DNA from: Christensenella sp. UBA4263
GTDB lineage: Bacteria > Bacillota > Clostridia > Christensenellales > Aristaeellaceae
DNA length: 9,023 nt
Assembly: GCA_002395225.1 (NCBI GenBank)
Contig: DGWH01000152.1
Coordinates: forward strand, 1-9,023
Direction of reading: 5' to 3'
The notes under the pieces are model-generated. The model saw only the letters and a list, made by a program, of their open reading frames with translations, did not search any database and was not told where the DNA came from. Of the stretch, positions 7,150 through 9,023 are shown piece by piece; within the stretch, counting starts at the first letter, position 1, and each line of letters opens with the position of its first letter. A program made the position numbers and the translations under genes.

Positions 7150-8668
7150 TTCTCTCACCCATTGCCTTCCTCAGACTCTTCCATGCTTCCTCGGGAATGG
7201 TGCCCGTCCGCAGTGCCTGCAGCACCTTCCGGTAAAGGCAGCTCTTTTTCGGGACCAGGTCCAGCACCCCGGCATACCGTCCCGGAAACGGCACCATCCG
7301 TCCCTGCCACGGAACCAAAGGCACCTGTTCTTTCTTTTTCGCTTTTCCAAACTGGATATCCTGCACGATATCCAGTCCCTGCCGGATGATGATCCGGGTA
7401 TGTTTGGTACAGTCCGGAATTTGTGTTTCCTTTCCGGCAGGCACCGCTTTCCGGTACCGAAAGACGCCGTTCTCCTCCACCGTCACCGAGGCATCTACCT
7501 CCGAGCAAAGGACAATCACCCCGTCTTTGGGCAGGTCCGGTTCATCCAGCACCTGCCCTTTTGTATTCCGGCTCTCAAGGGCCGGTGCCGTTCTCCACTG
7601 CGTATCCGGCGGCCTGATGTACAGGCACGACAGCCGCTGATGTTCTCTTGCCGCACAGACCATCTGCAAGGCCCCGGCATGTTCCACCCGGATCAGCTGC
7701 TGCTGCTCATCGATTTGCCTCACGTGAATGGTCCGCTGTTCATTTCCGGGGAACGCCTCAAAATCCGCTTCCCCTGTCACCAGGAACTCAAACGAATCTG
7801 ACCCGGTCTCCACCATCTCATCTTTTTCCAGTACAGGCGGCCACAGTAAATGCAGCTCTGCCGGCACCCGGGTCAGGCGAAGATGAAGGTAATCAAAGAA
7901 ATAATCTGCCGCCTCCGGGCTGTAGGCCGGCGCCGATATCCGGTAGAGCTTCCACGCATCATTTTTGATCAGGACCGGCCGGATCTGAACCGCCGGATTG
8001 GTGACGGAAATATACTTCCACCGGTCACAGAGAAGATAATAGGGCCGTCCCACTTCTGCGTCGCTTCGCTCCGGAATCCGTTTCCCTGTACGGACATCAA
8101 AGACCGTTCCGGCAGGATCTATACCCGTCCGCTGTTCGGTCCAGGCCCGCGGAACCTGCCCCGGCGGCGTCCCTGTGACCGCAAAATCCACTGCCCATTC
8201 CAGCGGAAGCGGAAGCCACGTGGTCCTGCCCGTGCCAAACCTCGAACGGTCTACCCAGTAGTGATGCGGCGCATTTTCCCGTCCCTCGACCATTACGAGA
8301 GCATGGGCGGTTATGGCCTTTCCCAGTGCCGCCTTTCCCACCGGTGCAAAACCGATTTCAAGCTCCACGGTCCCATCCTCCAGCCGCAGCCGCATCTGAT
8401 CCCGCGGTGCATTCACCGCGTTGTCCATCTGGGCCTCATCCAGCTTGCACCGGTCCGCACAGCTTTTATCCATTTCCCCGGAACTGTGCCGGAAATGGCT
8501 GGTCTTTCCGTCCCCCTTGACAAAGGTAACGTACTGAAAACAGTGATAACATCTGAACAGCCGGCTGTGGACGGAAACCGTGTAACGATAGTCCTTCTCC
8601 GCTTTCTCCGCCGTAATCCGCGTCCATTCCCCCTGCCCGTCACGGCACCATACATTCGTCAGCGGCAC
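7142..8668 (-). CDS. First operon gene: protein with CoiA-like Cys/His zinc finger at the N-terminus
   Basis: The protein has 508 residues from GTG at 8668, which follows GGGGGTGAG at a good distance; a longer frame from 8731 lacks such a site. Residues about 37-74 hold a Cys/His cluster: FRCYHCFQYVTF (C40, C43), TSHFRH (H58, H61), then C70 and C74. This arrangement, with HF-H between Cys pairs, resembles the zinc finger of competence CoiA-like proteins. The nuclease motifs of CoiA are not evident in the following sequence. The rest (about 100-508) is beta-rich with many aromatic residues (HHYWVDRSRFG, RPYYLLCDRWKYI, SPEAADYFFDYLHLRL), and I recognise no family. A basic patch, FGKAKKKEQ, lies near residue 445. 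It appears cytoplasmic, with no signal peptide. It heads the operon, and its stop overlaps the next start, so the products are probably partners. A DNA- or RNA-binding role is likely for the finger but not shown. Confidence 0.85.
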   Translation of the reverse strand: MPLTNVWCRDGQGEWTRITAEKAEKDYRYTVSVHSRLFRCYHCFQYVTFVKGDGKTSHFRHSSGEMDKSCADRCKLDEAQMDNAVNAPRDQMRLRLEDGTVELEIGFAPVGKAALGKAITAHALVMVEGRENAPHHYWVDRSRFGTGRTTWLPLPLEWAVDFAVTGTPPGQVPRAWTEQRTGIDPAGTVFDVRTGKRIPERSDAEVGRPYYLLCDRWKYISVTNPAVQIRPVLIKNDAWKLYRISAPAYSPEAADYFFDYLHLRLTRVPAELHLLWPPVLEKDEMVETGSDSFEFLVTGEADFEAFPGNEQRTIHVRQIDEQQQLIRVEHAGALQMVCAAREHQRLSCLYIRPPDTQWRTAPALESRNTKGQVLDEPDLPKDGVIVLCSEVDASVTVEENGVFRYRKAVPAGKETQIPDCTKHTRIIIRQGLDIVQDIQFGKAKKKEQVPLVPWQGRMVPFPGRYAGVLDLVPKKSCLYRKVLQALRTGTIPEEAWKSLRKAMGERNG

Positions 8669-8833
8669 GGTCTCACCCCCAGTCCTGTTCTCATCTGCCG
8701 GCCCGGATCTGCCCCTCCGGTCTCTTCGCATCCCGAAGGTTCCCGTCCGTTTCCAGCCTCATCCGTTCAGATAAAGTTTACCAATCCTTTTGCCTGAAAG
8801 CAAGAAAAAACTGTTCTTTTCATGAACACCACC
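8669..8833 (-). promoter_or_regulatory. Leader of the three-gene operon with weak candidate promoter
   Basis: No gene is convincing here. On the minus strand TTGCTT (8803-8798) and TAAACT (8780-8775) are separated by 17 bases, a weak match to -35 and -10 boxes. The resulting transcript would have a leader of roughly 100 nt before the GTG. No attenuator or riboswitch is obvious. The promoter sits directly downstream of the tandem hairpin repeats. Confidence 0.3.
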
Positions 8834-9023
8834 TTTATGAGCAGTGACTTGGTCTTTGGGCACCGCTTTTTTTCGGTGCTCATACTTGACAAACTGCCGC
8901 TGTGGCGGCTGGCCCTCTCCTTTATGATCAGTGACTTGGTCTTTGGGCACCGCTTTTTTTCGGTGCTCATATTTGACAAACTGCCGCTGTGGCGGCAGGC
9001 CCTCTCCTTCCGCCCGTGACTTT
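8834..9023. repeat. 87-bp tandem repeat, two full copies and the start of a third, each with two hairpins
   Basis: Copy 1 is 8834-8920 and copy 2 is 8921-9007; they differ at three bases of 87. Sequence from 9008 resembles the beginning of a third, diverged copy cut by the window edge. Each unit has a GCACCG / CGGTGC stem around a C plus T7 loop (8860-8879 in copy 1). A second stem is CTGCCGC / GCGGCAG around TGTG (8981-8998 in copy 2, perfect; one mismatch in copy 1). The unit length is a multiple of three and both strands are open, but the short peptides these frames give look like repeat translation rather than proteins. Function unknown. Confidence 0.85.

Noticed and set aside
7850..8797. 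Plus-strand open frame of 315 codons opposite the zinc finger gene
   Set aside because: Its translation is Arg/Pro-rich with no motif or convincing start, and the opposite strand has a ribosome site, a zinc finger and an operon overlap.
8767..8979. Short peptides encoded in the 87-bp array (minus strand MSTEKKRCPKTKS; plus strand DLVFGHRFFSVL)
   Set aside because: Several frames on both strands are open because the unit length is a multiple of three. The peptides simply repeat, so this looks like translation of a non-coding repeat.
8834..9023. CRISPR array
   Set aside because: The whole 87-bp unit is conserved, with no alternation of short constant repeats and variable spacers, and no cas genes are present.

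Overview
The window looks like an accessory region of a Firmicutes, probably Clostridia, chromosome. Shine-Dalgarno sites are strong, genes overlap by ATGA-type junctions, GTG and TTG starts occur, and an A-rich -1 frameshift motif is present. No rRNA or tRNA is visible, so I cannot name a species. Base composition changes sharply by eye: the left third (about 1-2950, plus strand) is AT-rich, and the right two thirds (about 4100-8750, minus strand) is clearly GC-rich. Two blocks of different origin therefore appear to be joined here.

Region 1 (1 to about 2950, plus strand) is an insertion-sequence-like transposase unit. The upstream frame encodes two helix-turn-helix segments followed by an IS630-type DDE domain whose three catalytic acids are all replaced. 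The downstream frame encodes an ISKra4/ISLre2-like DDE transposase that keeps D, D and E. A run of nine A, containing the canonical A_AAA_AAG heptamer, lies just before the first stop. A -1 shift there enters the downstream frame, which is open from that point, and would give one fused protein of about 958 residues. A 12-bp hairpin with U-rich flanks on both strands ends the unit.

Region 2 (about 2940-4100) is a gene-poor graveyard on the minus strand. It holds a short pRiA4b ORF-3-like gene that appears frameshifted, an 86-bp tandem repeat, and a small ORF that looks broken.

Region 3 (4094-8668, minus strand) is a tightly coupled three-gene operon. In transcription order it encodes a protein with a CoiA-like Cys/His zinc finger, a long coiled-coil protein with a degenerate AAA/P-loop-like domain, and a protein of unknown family. 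The first two genes overlap by 8 nt (ATGGATGA) and the last two by 4 nt (ATGA). I do not recognise this gene set as a named system. It is the best candidate here for an undescribed, possibly defence-related module, but the sequence alone does not prove a function.

Region 4 (about 8760-9023) lies upstream of the operon. It holds a weak candidate promoter and an 87-bp tandem repeat, 84/87 identical between copies, in which each unit can form two hairpins. The array continues past the window edge.
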